The notes: generated from the sequence alone by a model not told the origin. Shown: positions 8,309-18,261, counted from the first letter of the stretch. The stretch is 64,000 nucleotides of DNA from Actinomadura sp. KC06 (GCF_004348735.1 NZ_SMKT01000003.1:86366-150365); one strand, 5' to 3'. Made by a program: numbers and translations.

Positions 8309-11140
8309 ATGGAACCGCTGTTCACCTTCATGTCGTTGAATGCGCCGTCAAGCAAAGCCGATGCGGTGCCGCTCGATGCCGACACCGCCTTCCAGAATGA
8401 TCTGAGACGTGCTGCAGCGGGCGACCAGCCGCGCACGGACACAGCGGCGGCGGCATCGTCGTACGTCGTGGGCGATGACTTCGTCCGTGACCCGGGCGAC
8501 GTGGCGGCTGGCGAGCGGATGATCACCGAGTGCGACCGCCTTCGTCGCGAGGCCGCAGAAAGCGACGTCGTACGCATCCGACAGCTAGTCGAACTCGCTG
8601 GCGAGCGGTGGGCTGCTGACCGTGACCGGGCCCGCGACAGCCTGCTTGCGGCATACCTTCTGCCCGACCGGGGCGTGCCTGATTGCCTCGAATCTCTGGT
8701 CAGGATGTACGCACTCGGTGACGCGGCGCAACATGGATCCCTTACGGTCGAAGGGATTTCACGCATGCTCGCCGTCCCGATCACGATCCCCGCGGAACTC
8801 GTCGGGCTGCGAGATTCCAACGACGCACCAGCATCGCCGACACCAGAAGAACAATTGAAAGTTTTGGTACAAGAGATCAACGATCTGACCGAGTGGCACG
8901 GCACGTTGCGATTTACTCTGTCCGAGCTGGCTTTCCACGACGCCGACGAGCTGGTCGTGAGAAACGACGGTGTACGCGAGGCGCTTAGCAATCTGTATGC
9001 GGTCACCGCTGAAACCTCCAACGACGTTCCCCGCCTCCCCGTGTCTCCGGCTGCATTGGCCACCTCGCGGATGACGCGGGCGGGCGCCGGCCGCAATATC
9101 GTTTTCTCGGGAGAGGCAGTCGACCTGCTCGCCGATTCAGCACGGCAGACGCTGCGGGACCTTGATCTCGATCCACTACAGATGCCACTGATGCACATCC
9201 ACGAGAGGATCTTCAAGGAACTTGAGATCACCGAACAGAAGCTGCGCGAGCACCACCTTGCCATGAGGAAGTTCAACCCCTTCGAGCCCGTTGGGGCCGC
9301 TCCAGTCTTTGCGCCTGGGCACTTCCCGCCAGTCGACGACCCAGACCCGCAGGATCTGCCGAGCCAAGCCCCGGATGCACAGTTGCCGACCACGCACGGC
9401 ACCGCCAAGCCGCTCGGCGTCAGCGACCTTCTGTTGGTGCGCCAGCATCTGAGCCACTACCGACGCGGCGATGTCGCCTATGTAGAGAACGTGCTGGCCC
9501 ACGACAAGCTCACCCACTCCCGCCGTGACACGGAAGCCGACGAGCGGACGATCGTCGACGAGTCGGAGCAGAGTGATCTGCGTGCCGTGGCGCAGACGTC
9601 GGCGGAGAACGAGAGCGGACGCGCATCCATCCAGACGGTTGCGCCGGGCTACGGTCCACTCGCCGGTGATGCAGCTGCCAAAACCTTCGCTCAGTCGGTG
9701 ACGGACCAGGTTTCGGCGACGGTGTCCGCGCGGACCAGGCGCGTGGCCACCCGGCGGCAGTTGCGTGAGCGCCAGGAAACGCTGGAGCACGTGCTCGACA
9801 ACAGTACGAGCGCCCAGGTGGATCGCGGGGTCTACCAATGGCTCGACAAAGTCTACGAAGCTCGCGTATTCCGTTACGATCAACGGCTGTTGTACGACAT
9901 CGTCGTACCGGAACCAGCGGCTCTCTACCGCCGTGCCCTCGGCCGACTCGGGGCCCCCGTCCCCGTGCGGCCAGCCCCCTTCACGAGTGAACCCGAGCAG
10001 ATAGAGGATCACAACTGGGCCTACCTCGTCGCCGGACACGGCGTATCCGGATTCGAACCACCGCCCCCGAAACTTATGGTCGTCACCGAAACGTTTTTCG
10101 GGCGGGCAGAGGACATAGACCATGAATCCCGCATTGCCAACACTGTGCTGCACGCCGAGATGCGCAGCACCAGGCTGCCCAAGGGGTACAGGGCGAAGAC
10201 CTATCGCGTGCGCGCTAGCCTAAGTGGCGACAAGCCGTGGATCTCGGTCACCGTCGGCATGCGCCAGCCCTCCACGGTTAAGAGCGATTACATGACGGGC
10301 CCTCTGTACGATGAGCGGGACAGCATTCCGGTAGGCGTGAATGTGACCTGCTTCGACGGGAGTGCCCCGGGAGCGTGGACGTTCACCGTCGGCGTCGAGA
10401 TCGTATGCGAGCGTACGCCGGACGCCTTGGCAGCGTGGCAGGCCAAGGCGCACACGGCGATCCTCGAGGCGAACCGACGCCGCTTCCAGGAATACGAGGA
10501 ACGGTTGGCGAATCGGGAAGCCGCAGTCCGTGTCATGTTGCAGAGCCTCACGCCCGAGCAGAAGAGGCAAATCGTACAGACGGAGGTCAAGCGCTCCGCG
10601 CTATCGGTTCTCACGAATCAGGACTTTGGGGGGTTCAACGCGATCGAGACTGACGCGTTCGCGTTCCCGCATCCGAGCCTGAGCGCAACGGACGTACTCT
10701 CGCCGTACATTCGGTTCTTCGAACAGGCCGTCGAGTGGAACCACGTCGGGTATGGCTTCTACCCCTACTTCTGGGGGCGCAAGCAGCACTGGGTGGAGAA
10801 GCTTGCGGTCCATGATCCCGACCCGTCTTTCGCTGGCTTCCTCACCTCCGGTGCCGCCCGGGTAGTCCTTCCTATCAGGCGCGGGTACGAGCCCGCGTTC
10901 GAGCAGTTCATGAACACCGGTGTTACGCCGTCGACTGACGAGATGCTCAACGTCGGCGGCCCGCTCTGGGCGAGCCTGGCGAGCCAGTTGCAGGAGCAGG
11001 AGGAGCCGGAGACGCCCGTCGGCGAACCGTGGCACTACCCTGTCACGTCGGGCCTGATCTGGGCGCGCAAGGACGGCTCGGTGCCGCGATGGCGGCTGGC
11101 GAACGGCGTCCGGAACGAGAGCTCGGATCCGGCGTTCTAG
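8309..11140 (+). CDS. Large uncharacterised protein A of a two-gene unit
   Basis: From the ATG at 8309 (GGGGA 10 nt upstream) this is 943 aa; ATGs at 8270 and 8330 are alternatives, and the frame stays open to 8027 without coding character. No signal peptide or transmembrane helix is seen. Near residues 375-430 lies VRQHLSHYRRGDVAYVENVL followed by a charged, probably coiled segment rich in Glu/Asp/Arg. Near 560-810 follow a beta-rich region, a helical stretch (AAWQAKAHTAILEANRRRFQ, about 707-726) and the block IRFFEQAVEWNHVGYGFYPY continuing FWGRK (about 800-825), then a conserved-looking GAARVVLPIRRGYEPAFEQF. I remember these two blocks from other bacterial hypothetical proteins but know no assigned function. 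Its stop lies 2 nt before the next ATG, so the two are co-transcribed and probably co-functional. Confidence 0.85.
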   Translation: MEPLFTFMSLNAPSSKADAVPLDADTAFQNDLRRAAAGDQPRTDTAAAASSYVVGDDFVRDPGDVAAGERMITECDRLRREAAESDVVRIRQLVELAGERWAADRDRARDSLLAAYLLPDRGVPDCLESLVRMYALGDAAQHGSLTVEGISRMLAVPITIPAELVGLRDSNDAPASPTPEEQLKVLVQEINDLTEWHGTLRFTLSELAFHDADELVVRNDGVREALSNLYAVTAETSNDVPRLPVSPAALATSRMTRAGAGRNIVFSGEAVDLLADSARQTLRDLDLDPLQMPLMHIHERIFKELEITEQKLREHHLAMRKFNPFEPVGAAPVFAPGHFPPVDDPDPQDLPSQAPDAQLPTTHGTAKPLGVSDLLLVRQHLSHYRRGDVAYVENVLAHDKLTHSRRDTEADERTIVDESEQSDLRAVAQTSAENESGRASIQTVAPGYGPLAGDAAAKTFAQSVTDQVSATVSARTRRVATRRQLRERQETLEHVLDNSTSAQVDRGVYQWLDKVYEARVFRYDQRLLYDIVVPEPAALYRRALGRLGAPVPVRPAPFTSEPEQIEDHNWAYLVAGHGVSGFEPPPPKLMVVTETFFGRAEDIDHESRIANTVLHAEMRSTRLPKGYRAKTYRVRASLSGDKPWISVTVGMRQPSTVKSDYMTGPLYDERDSIPVGVNVTCFDGSAPGAWTFTVGVEIVCERTPDALAAWQAKAHTAILEANRRRFQEYEERLANREAAVRVMLQSLTPEQKRQIVQTEVKRSALSVLTNQDFGGFNAIETDAFAFPHPSLSATDVLSPYIRFFEQAVEWNHVGYGFYPYFWGRKQHWVEKLAVHDPDPSFAGFLTSGAARVVLPIRRGYEPAFEQFMNTGVTPSTDEMLNVGGPLWASLASQLQEQEEPETPVGEPWHYPVTSGLIWARKDGSVPRWRLANGVRNESSDPAF

Positions 11141-11142
11141 GC

Positions 11143-14100
11143 ATGGATCCCTTCGACCGCAGGCCCTTCGGCCTGACCGGGGACCAGATGGCGTACGACC
11201 GACGTCGTCTGCGCTATCTGGAATGCATCGTCAAGCGGGCGTACGTCAACGGCGAGGCGCTGGACCGGTGGGACGCCAAGGAACTGGCGGAGAACCCCGT
11301 CGACAAGCCGGACGGTGATCCGCCGGAGAAGGTCAGCGGCATGCAGGCCGGGTACCTGACCGCCTGCGACGCCGCGGCCGAGCTCGGCATTGAGCATCTG
11401 GACGAAGGCCTGATCGTGACCATCGAACGGCGCAGTCGGCTGTCGCCGCCCGAACGGGATCGGCTGCTACGCGCCGAGCTGATGACAAAGGACGACCGCC
11501 ACACCGCGCTGGCGCGGGCTCTTCTCGTGCGCGCCTGCCCGGACCGTGCAGATGAGCTGTTCGGCTGGCAGCGCGTCGGCGTCAGCCCGGTCGACTACTG
11601 GACCAAACAGGTCACCTCCGTACATATGCAGTACCTGCTTGAAACAGCGGATTTCGGCGCCAACGAACTCATCCGGCACCTCTACCTCCTCGGCGAGACT
11701 CCGGCACACCTCACCGATGTCGCGAGGCTGTGGCGGGATGCGGAACACATGGGCCGGGATCCGAACTTTCCCTCGGAAGCGGAGGCGGTGCTTCGGTCGC
11801 AGTACACCAGTTTCAAATACTGGTGGGACGATCCATTCCGCTGCGACGAGTTCACTGGTCACGCGCTGGCGGTCCGTGGTCAGGCCAATGTGGAGGCTCG
11901 AGCCGTCAATCCACACGAGGCGATGAGCCCCGGTCGGGACATGACGTACTGGTCGGAGAACCACCGGCTGCTTTTCGCCGCCGCGGAATATCTCGCAGGG
12001 CAGTACTGGCCGGACGACATGTTCGTCTCGGCCCGCCAGCACCGTACGAATCCCGCGCCGCGGCACGGCGACATGACTGGTCAGCAGCATGTGGCACACG
12101 CACGCACGCGGGTCCTGCGATGGCTTAACGAGCGGCTGGAGCTCGGCTTCGCCGAGTGGAACGCGCCCGGCTACTACGCGGAAGACCTGTTGCCGCTGGT
12201 GAATCTCGCCGATTTCGCGGGGGAGGAGGAGATCCGGACACGAGCCGCGATGGTGCTCGACCTGCTCGCATACGACATAGCGGTCAGCTCATGCGGCGGC
12301 GCTTTCGCCGGGTCCGCAGGTCGCGCGTACTTCGAGCAGAAGAGTTGCGTGTGGAGGCAGAGTGTCCGTGACTCGGCCGAGGTTCTGTTTGGAGCCAAGG
12401 GCCATTTCACGGGTAGCAGCGGCCCGGCGGTGTTCCTCGCCACGTCGCCGGTGTATCGACCGCCCGACGTACTGCTGCGCATCGCGTCGGTACCGCCAAG
12501 CCGCTTCACCAACCATGCCCGGGTGTCCATCGACTTCCACGAGGCCAAAGACTACGGCGTTGGCTTCGAGACGTCGGACGACATGGAGTTCTGGTGGAGC
12601 CGGGCGGCGTTCGCGACGAAGCAGACGATCGTCGGTTCCCGGAAGGCCGCGACCGAAGCGGGTCTGCTGAAGACGCCGCCGTTCGACGCTATCTTTGAGA
12701 AGTTCAGTGACCTGACGCCGAGCGCGGCCACACAGCAGCTCGGCGCCAGTGGCGCAGGCGCGATGATTGGATGGGCCTTCGGGGGTCCGGCCGGTGGCTT
12801 TGCGGGCGGAGTGATCGGTGGCCTGTACGGCCTGTTTTCCGAGGACATCGTCGAGGCCGACATGGCGGACCTGGCCTCCGTCATCAGCGAGGGATCAGTG
12901 CTGTCGCGAGCAAATGTGTATCAGCATCGGATCGACGGTGCACTGCTGTCCAGCGTGCAGAACTACCGCCCCGGACAGCTGAACCTCCAGAATTGGCCAT
13001 GCGTTGCCGCGCTCGGCAACGGCGCGATGGTCTGGACGACGTATCCCTCTGCCGGTTCGCGCCTGAAATTCCACGTGGACCTACCCGCGCTGCCAGTCAT
13101 CAACGTCGACGAGCCGATCTTCGCTGCGGACCACGACGGACCGAATTGGTGGACCGGCAATGCCGTACAGCCCAGGGTGGCGCAGCGGCGCGGCGCGGCC
13201 ATCATCGCGTACCAGGCCAAGAAAATACAGAAGCTGCTTTTCGGTGAACGGACCCATGCGTGGTTTCCGAAGAACCAGTTCGACGAGGTACGAGGACCGG
13301 CACCGGCCAACTGCAACCATGAGGCGGCGCGGTGGTTCTTCGGGCAGGCCGGCGACGGGTACGTCGGGCTGCTGTGCCCGCGCGAAGCGAACTGGGCGGA
13401 TTTCGGCCCGTGGAAGGACAAGGAGATCCGAGCCGAAGGCCCGCGCAACATCTTCGTGATGCAGATCGGCAACGCTGAGGAGTTCGGCACGTTTGACGGA
13501 TTCGTCACGGCCGTGAGCCGAGCTCGCGTCTACATCTCGGGACTACACAACCGGTTCGGCGACCTTGCCTGCCACTACGACATCCCGAATGCAGACCGTC
13601 TTGAGCTGCACTACGACGACAACCAGGTGCGGTACGCCGGGCTCGCTTTCAACGACACCGAGTTTCCGCGGCTGCGCAGTCCGTTCGGCCGCATCACATG
13701 GCGGCAGCAGCGGTATGCGATCCAGCACGACGGCGAATCCGTCGTACACGACGTCACCGCAGGCACCAGGAAGGTGGGCAAGGCGAGGACAGCGCTGGAA
13801 CACGACACACCATTGCTGTTCTACGGGCAGAACATGGCGCTGCTACCGTCCCTTCTCTACAAAGGTATCGACCGCGACGGCGTGCTCGAGCATCTGCTCT
13901 CCGTGCTGCGCACTCGCCAGCCCGATGTCGTCGGGCTCTCGGAAATGTGGGTCGCTGAAGAACGCGAACGCCTGCAAAAGCAGTTGCGCGACCTCTATCC
14001 GTACATGACGGAAGGGCCTCACGAAGCCGATCTGCCGATTCTCGACGAGGACGTGCTGAGCGGTGGTGGCCTACTCCTTCTGAGCCGGCATCCCATCGTG

Positions 14101-15135
14101 GCGTCCCACCAGACCGTCTACCGCGCCTGTTCCGGCGACGACTGTGCGACCAACAAAGGGGTCCTGCACGCGCGCGTTCAGTCAGTGGGCCACCCGTGCG
14201 CGGTCGATGTGTTCCTTACCCACGCACAGGCGCCAGCCCCCACGGTGGGCGGTTCGAGGGCCAAGGCCCGAAAGGCCGTCAGGGCGCAGATTCAGCAGCT
14301 GGCCGCGTTCATAGCCGGCTGCCGCGACCTAACGGCACCAGCGATTGCGCTCGGCGACTTCAACGTCGACAGGTTCAGCGATCCCGAACTGTATGACTAT
14401 CTCGTAAGCGCGCTGGGATATCCGCATGACACCGAGCCATCAATGCCGACGGACTCAGGCTTCCGGCGGCTGACCGCAACGAGCGAGAGCGACGAAGGCG
14501 TGATCTCCTCGTTTCACAAGAACCACCCCGCGCGGCAACCGGACGATCCGGCGCGATTCAGCGTGACATCACAGCGGCTGGACTATCTCTTCTCCTTCGC
14601 CGGCGCACTGTATACGCAGAACGTAGCGTCGGCACGGGTGGTGCTCGAACAGTGGCGGTCCGGCCGCGACATGTCCGACCACTACGGTATCGAGGCCACA
14701 ATCGACACGACCACGCAACTGCTGCCAGCCCAGCAGCCGATCAATCAGGTTTCGGTAAGGGCGACCGGATTCCGATGCCTGACGCCAACCGGCGGCATCG
14801 GCGATGACGAGGTCCAATTCCGAGTGAGCGCGCGCGCTAGCACGGGCGCACACGGAAGCGTCGTACTGCCGCGGTACAAGGAAGTCGCGGCAGGGACTGC
14901 CCGAGGGTTCGAGACGGAGCCGATTGTGTTCGGGGATCCCGGTGAGGACCTGGCGGTGGTCGGCGGCGGCAAGGAGATCGACACGTTCGTCGACGATTCG
15001 CTTGGAGCGACGCGGCTCGAGCTCGAGCGGGACGTGCTCCTCGCGTTGCAGGGCAAGGGCTCAACCGCTATGTCACTCCCGCTGCTCACCGGTGAGGGCG
15101 AGTATGTCCTAGACCTGGCGATCACCGTTCAGTGA
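11143..15135 (+). CDS. Large multidomain protein B with C-terminal sphingomyelinase-like EEP domain
   Basis: This protein is 1330 aa from the ATG at 11143. The N-terminal 500 residues are helical and include YWSENHRLLFAAAEYLAGQY and GFAEWNAPGYYAEDLLPLVN; no known enzyme is recognised. Residues about 534-569 form a glycine-zipper membrane-like segment (AGAMIGWAFGGPAGGFAGGV). Residues about 890-1186 are an endonuclease/exonuclease/phosphatase fold: Glu934 in GLSEMW, N1004-K-G in ATNKGV, GDFN at 1071-1074 and SDH at 1178-1180. The CxxxxCxxNKG neighbourhood resembles bacterial neutral sphingomyelinase C more than DNase I. The last 140 residues look like a beta-sandwich (RATGFRCLTPTGGIGDDEVQ). There is no N-terminal signal peptide. 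It could act on phospholipids or nucleic acids; an exported or injected effector is a hypothesis. Confidence 0.85.
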   Translation: MDPFDRRPFGLTGDQMAYDRRRLRYLECIVKRAYVNGEALDRWDAKELAENPVDKPDGDPPEKVSGMQAGYLTACDAAAELGIEHLDEGLIVTIERRSRLSPPERDRLLRAELMTKDDRHTALARALLVRACPDRADELFGWQRVGVSPVDYWTKQVTSVHMQYLLETADFGANELIRHLYLLGETPAHLTDVARLWRDAEHMGRDPNFPSEAEAVLRSQYTSFKYWWDDPFRCDEFTGHALAVRGQANVEARAVNPHEAMSPGRDMTYWSENHRLLFAAAEYLAGQYWPDDMFVSARQHRTNPAPRHGDMTGQQHVAHARTRVLRWLNERLELGFAEWNAPGYYAEDLLPLVNLADFAGEEEIRTRAAMVLDLLAYDIAVSSCGGAFAGSAGRAYFEQKSCVWRQSVRDSAEVLFGAKGHFTGSSGPAVFLATSPVYRPPDVLLRIASVPPSRFTNHARVSIDFHEAKDYGVGFETSDDMEFWWSRAAFATKQTIVGSRKAATEAGLLKTPPFDAIFEKFSDLTPSAATQQLGASGAGAMIGWAFGGPAGGFAGGVIGGLYGLFSEDIVEADMADLASVISEGSVLSRANVYQHRIDGALLSSVQNYRPGQLNLQNWPCVAALGNGAMVWTTYPSAGSRLKFHVDLPALPVINVDEPIFAADHDGPNWWTGNAVQPRVAQRRGAAIIAYQAKKIQKLLFGERTHAWFPKNQFDEVRGPAPANCNHEAARWFFGQAGDGYVGLLCPREANWADFGPWKDKEIRAEGPRNIFVMQIGNAEEFGTFDGFVTAVSRARVYISGLHNRFGDLACHYDIPNADRLELHYDDNQVRYAGLAFNDTEFPRLRSPFGRITWRQQRYAIQHDGESVVHDVTAGTRKVGKARTALEHDTPLLFYGQNMALLPSLLYKGIDRDGVLEHLLSVLRTRQPDVVGLSEMWVAEERERLQKQLRDLYPYMTEGPHEADLPILDEDVLSGGGLLLLSRHPIVASHQTVYRACSGDDCATNKGVLHARVQSVGHPCAVDVFLTHAQAPAPTVGGSRAKARKAVRAQIQQLAAFIAGCRDLTAPAIALGDFNVDRFSDPELYDYLVSALGYPHDTEPSMPTDSGFRRLTATSESDEGVISSFHKNHPARQPDDPARFSVTSQRLDYLFSFAGALYTQNVASARVVLEQWRSGRDMSDHYGIEATIDTTTQLLPAQQPINQVSVRATGFRCLTPTGGIGDDEVQFRVSARASTGAHGSVVLPRYKEVAAGTARGFETEPIVFGDPGEDLAVVGGGKEIDTFVDDSLGATRLELERDVLLALQGKGSTAMSLPLLTGEGEYVLDLAITVQ

Positions 15136-15330
15136 TAGGGGATATCGCGCGCACGAGCATGACAGGAAAATGTCGCGTAGACGGCCTGGCCTGCACGTCG
15201 AACAGCGTGCTCCTCGAGCCTGGGGGGAGCCTAAGCCGCTCGAGAATAGGAGTCGGTGCTGTGAATTGCAGGCGCTCAGGCTCAGCGTCAGGGCGACGGT
15301 GGTGGCAGGAATGATCAGAAACTTCCCCAT
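15109..15330 (-). CDS. Possible small lipoprotein, probably remnant
   Basis: The ATG at 15330 follows AGAGAGG at a good distance. It starts MGKFLIIPATTVALTLSLSA followed by Cys, a plausible lipoprotein signal peptide with lipobox LSAC. After the Cys the sequence (NSQHRLLFSSGLGSPQARGA and onward) has no coding character, and its end overlaps the 3' end of the large gene on the other strand. It may be a truncated lipoprotein gene left at the boundary of the two-gene unit. Confidence 0.3.
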   Translation of the reverse strand: MGKFLIIPATTVALTLSLSACNSQHRLLFSSGLGSPQARGARCSTCRPGRLRDIFLSCSCARYPLSLNGDRQV

Positions 15331-15988
15331 GATTGGCCTCTCTGTGGGTTGATCGGATGCCGCATCGGCAGCCGCCCATTGCACCTTCTGCGGGCAACAC
15401 CCATCACGATTGAAGATGCATCGATTCCGGCGATAGGGGCATCGTGAACTCTGCTTGGCGCAGCGCGAATGTCTAGCTCTAGGCAGTGTGAACTGGTCGA
15501 AGTTCCTCCAGTTGGCGCGAGAGCGGCACGGTGCTAGCAGACGTTATCGAACGCATTGTCACCGCCCATGTCACGTGCACCCACGCACATATTCTCCTCT
15601 GCAGGAGCAGGGCCCGAACGGTCCCGCCATTGACCCAGATGGCCCGGCCCAGAAACCCTTTTAGACGATGCAAGAGCGCGCCATGCGCGTCGTACCGAAA
15701 GGTTCTAGAGCCCGCACCAAACCCGGCCGTCACCGTGCACTCTGCCAGACTCTGGCTACGTTGCACTATCGGCCCATGCCAGAAAACAATCCTCCCCGCA
15801 AGGCCTATACCGCGGACGGGGAACGAGCAATTAACTCAAAGCGTCTCTAACGGAGGTGGCTCAAGCGATGACGCTACTGACCTTGGATGACTACGAGGAC
15901 ACCGCCGCTCGACTCGTCTGACCCCGGAGTATGGGATTTCTGCGGCAAGCCGGCCGGTGCCGCACAGGTCGGCATGGGGGCCGATCGA
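15331..15988. other. Intergenic region with an orphan gene start
   Basis: No intact gene is seen. At 15868-15921 (+), ACGGAGG precedes an ATG by about 12 nt and opens MTLLTLDDYEDTAARLV, followed at once by a TGA. This looks like the 5' end of a gene whose body has been deleted, with the acyltransferase gene now converging on it. The rest has only short frames of low coding quality. Confidence 0.4.
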
Positions 15989-17404
15989 TCAGGTGCGGTC
16001 CGCTCGCCACTGGATCAGGCGCATGGCGACGACGCCGGCAAGGTAGGCCAGCAGGGCCCCTGCGGGGAGACCGGCGGGAGCGTGAAACTCCGGGCCCGCC
16101 AGTGTGACACCAACAAGTCCCGCCTGTGCCCCGGCCAACCCGGCGATGGTCAACGCGGTGTCCGCTCTCTGCCGGGCAGCCGGCCTGCGGCTCCTGTCCT
16201 TCTCGGCCCGGACGCGACCGGATCGGGGGCTGGCACGCCACTCCATCCAACCGAACAGCATCACCAGGAAGGCCAGCACAGCCGCCAGAATTGCCAGCCA
16301 GGGAAGCCGCAGCAACAGCCACTGGGCGGTCCCGACCTGTGGCTGGGGGAAGATCCGCGTCGGGTACAGCGCGATGGCGACCACCACCACCGCCGTCATG
16401 TGCCACAGGAACATGGTCAAGATCACGGCGTTGACCGCGACCACGGCCGTCCACGGGCGGGTCCGCTGCAGCCACCGGTTGCCCCACTTGCGCAGCAGCA
16501 GCACCAGGCCCGTCTGGGCGGCCGCCAGGGACAGCAACGCGATCGTCGGCGGAGAGGTGTTCTTCACCTGTGCTCCGGGAACGGCGACCATGCTGACCGG
16601 GTACGGACCCGCCGCCGTGAGCAGCACCAGGCAGCCCGCTCCTCCCGCGGCCAGCGGCAGAGCCGCCGTCCACCGCGTCGGCAGCCGCCCGTCCTGCCAG
16701 GCGAACCCGACTTGATGAACGGCCAGCCACATCAGCAGAAAGTTGGCCGCGCTGCCGTAAGGCAGCTGCACACCTAGGCGAGCGACGTCGCCGACACCGA
16801 CCAGGATGGCCAGGACGACAGGAACCGCAAGGCCCCATCGCCGGTGCAGCGCGTGCATCGCGGGGGTGAGCACCGTCACGGGGAGGTAAGCGGCGAGGAA
16901 CCACAGCGGAATCGTCGCCAGCCAGACCGCCCTCCCGATCAACTCTGGCCCGGCCCCCAGGGCTCGGGCTACCATCGCCGATGCCCCGACCATGACCAGG
17001 AACGCCGTCGTCGGGCGAAGCAGCCGGTCGGCGCGGCCAAACAGCCACTCCTGCCAGCGGACGCCCTGGCTCATCGACGACCTGAGGGAGGCGGCATTGG
17101 CGAAGCCGCCGACAAGAAAGAACACCGGCATCACCTGAAACAGCCAGGACAGCGCCTGCGCCCACGGCAGGACCTCCAGCACGTGACGGCCGCCGAAGCC
17201 GTCCTGGTCATAGGTGACCACCGTGGCGAGCCAATGCCCGATCACCACCAGCACGATCGCGAGCGCGCGGAGCAGATCGACCCAACGATCTCGCTGCGGC
17301 GGTGTCTCCTCGGCCAACCGGCGCAACCTGCGGGACCCCGGCCAGGCGCCCTCGGTGCTGTAGGACATGGTGACGACGTCACCCTCTCCCTCTTCCCCCG
17401 ACAT
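15989..17404 (-). CDS. Acyltransferase family 3 membrane protein
   Basis: This 471-aa (from ATG 17404) polytopic protein begins with a short soluble tail, then RDRWVDLLRALAIVLVVIGH, the first membrane helix with the conserved Arg/His of the OafA/NodX/WecH acyltransferase-3 family. Next comes MPVFFLVGGFANAASL, another family landmark. About ten hydrophobic segments follow, and a WHMTAVVVVAIALYP helix with histidine sits near residue 350. The family transfers acyl groups from acyl-CoA to extracytoplasmic sugars, peptidoglycan or small molecules; the substrate here is unknown. An alternative ATG lies at 17368. The gene is isolated on the minus strand between an empty region and a decayed propeller gene, so context does not suggest a pathway. 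Confidence 0.8.
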   Translation of the reverse strand: MSGEEGEGDVVTMSYSTEGAWPGSRRLRRLAEETPPQRDRWVDLLRALAIVLVVIGHWLATVVTYDQDGFGGRHVLEVLPWAQALSWLFQVMPVFFLVGGFANAASLRSSMSQGVRWQEWLFGRADRLLRPTTAFLVMVGASAMVARALGAGPELIGRAVWLATIPLWFLAAYLPVTVLTPAMHALHRRWGLAVPVVLAILVGVGDVARLGVQLPYGSAANFLLMWLAVHQVGFAWQDGRLPTRWTAALPLAAGGAGCLVLLTAAGPYPVSMVAVPGAQVKNTSPPTIALLSLAAAQTGLVLLLRKWGNRWLQRTRPWTAVVAVNAVILTMFLWHMTAVVVVAIALYPTRIFPQPQVGTAQWLLLRLPWLAILAAVLAFLVMLFGWMEWRASPRSGRVRAEKDRSRRPAARQRADTALTIAGLAGAQAGLVGVTLAGPEFHAPAGLPAGALLAYLAGVVAMRLIQWRADRT

Positions 17405-17513
17405 CGCGAAACCTGCCCATGGTGAGGGCGTCAATCCCACGACCGCCCTAAACCCGGGTCATCGAGAAAGGCGCTTAAAGGGGTAGCGCGAGATCTGCCG
17501 GCGCCCGCGCTTA

Positions 17514-17820
17514 TCAGGGGAGCCGCGCACAGACCGTCCGGCGCCTGGGACGGCCGAAGGTGGCGGCGATGAGGCGGCCGGAGGCCGGCTGGAAATTCGA
17601 CGTCGGTGACCGCGGCGAGCGGGAGGTCGCCGAGCCGGAGCCAGAACCGGCCGGACGGGGCCGGCATAGACGCCGGCATCGCTGGCGATCAGCAGCAGCC
17701 CGTGCGGGCCGATGACCACGTCGTTCACCGGGGCCTCTGACCAGCGCGCGCTCCGGCAACCCGATGCCGCCGGAGGTGTCGTGCAGGGCCTTGAACTCCC
17801 CGGGCGCCATCGGTCCCCGC
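17514..17820 (-). pseudogene. Propeller (BNR/YCF48-like) C-terminal remnant, multiply frameshifted
   Basis: Reverse-strand pieces in three frames assemble into one C-terminal blade: FKALHDTSGGIGLPERALV, then VNDVVIGPHGLLLIASDAGV, then RLGDLPLAAVTDVEF, then PASGRLIAATFGR ending near 17514. This order (native-looking GLLLIASDAGVY and GRLIAATFGR blocks) is that of secreted sialidase or photosystem-assembly type propellers. At least two frameshifts occur within 300 bp, so it is dead. Confidence 0.55.
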
Positions 17821-18261
17821 GGCCGTGGCGGTGCGGCTTGCGTCGTGGTGTCCGCGTCGGCACGGTGGCGAACACGGCCGCCGGAGCCAGAATCACGGTG
17901 GGTGTCAGGACGTGGGTCACACGCCATGGCCGGAGCGGAGAGCGCGGCATCCCGTACCTCCGGAGGTCGGTGTTGATCGTGTCCGCCCTCTCGTATCCCA
18001 GTCCGCGAACCCCGTGAATACCCGCCGAGATGGCACGACCGAAGTCGGCCAACCGCGGGCGGCGGCCTCTGCCGCATCGTCGCGTCATGATCGGGAAGCG
18101 GGCGAGGGACGGCTGGCCCGGGACGGCCCCTGGCGGCGCGGCGGAACCGGTGCCGGGAGGCGGGCCGGCTCGTCGCGCCCGTCCACGGCGCCTGACGGAC
18201 GGCACCCTGCCCACCGCGAGGACATCGGGGATGAGGGGTCTCGGTGCGGTCCGCGGGGAGG
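17821..18261. other. Decayed region upstream of the propeller remnant
   Basis: The minus strand has a coding-like piece FGRAISAGIHGVRGLGYERA with a hydrophobic stretch VTHVLTPTVILAPAAVFATV nearer the propeller remnant, possibly its former secretion signal. No start with a ribosome site or continuous frame links them. Nothing else is recognised. Confidence 0.35.
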
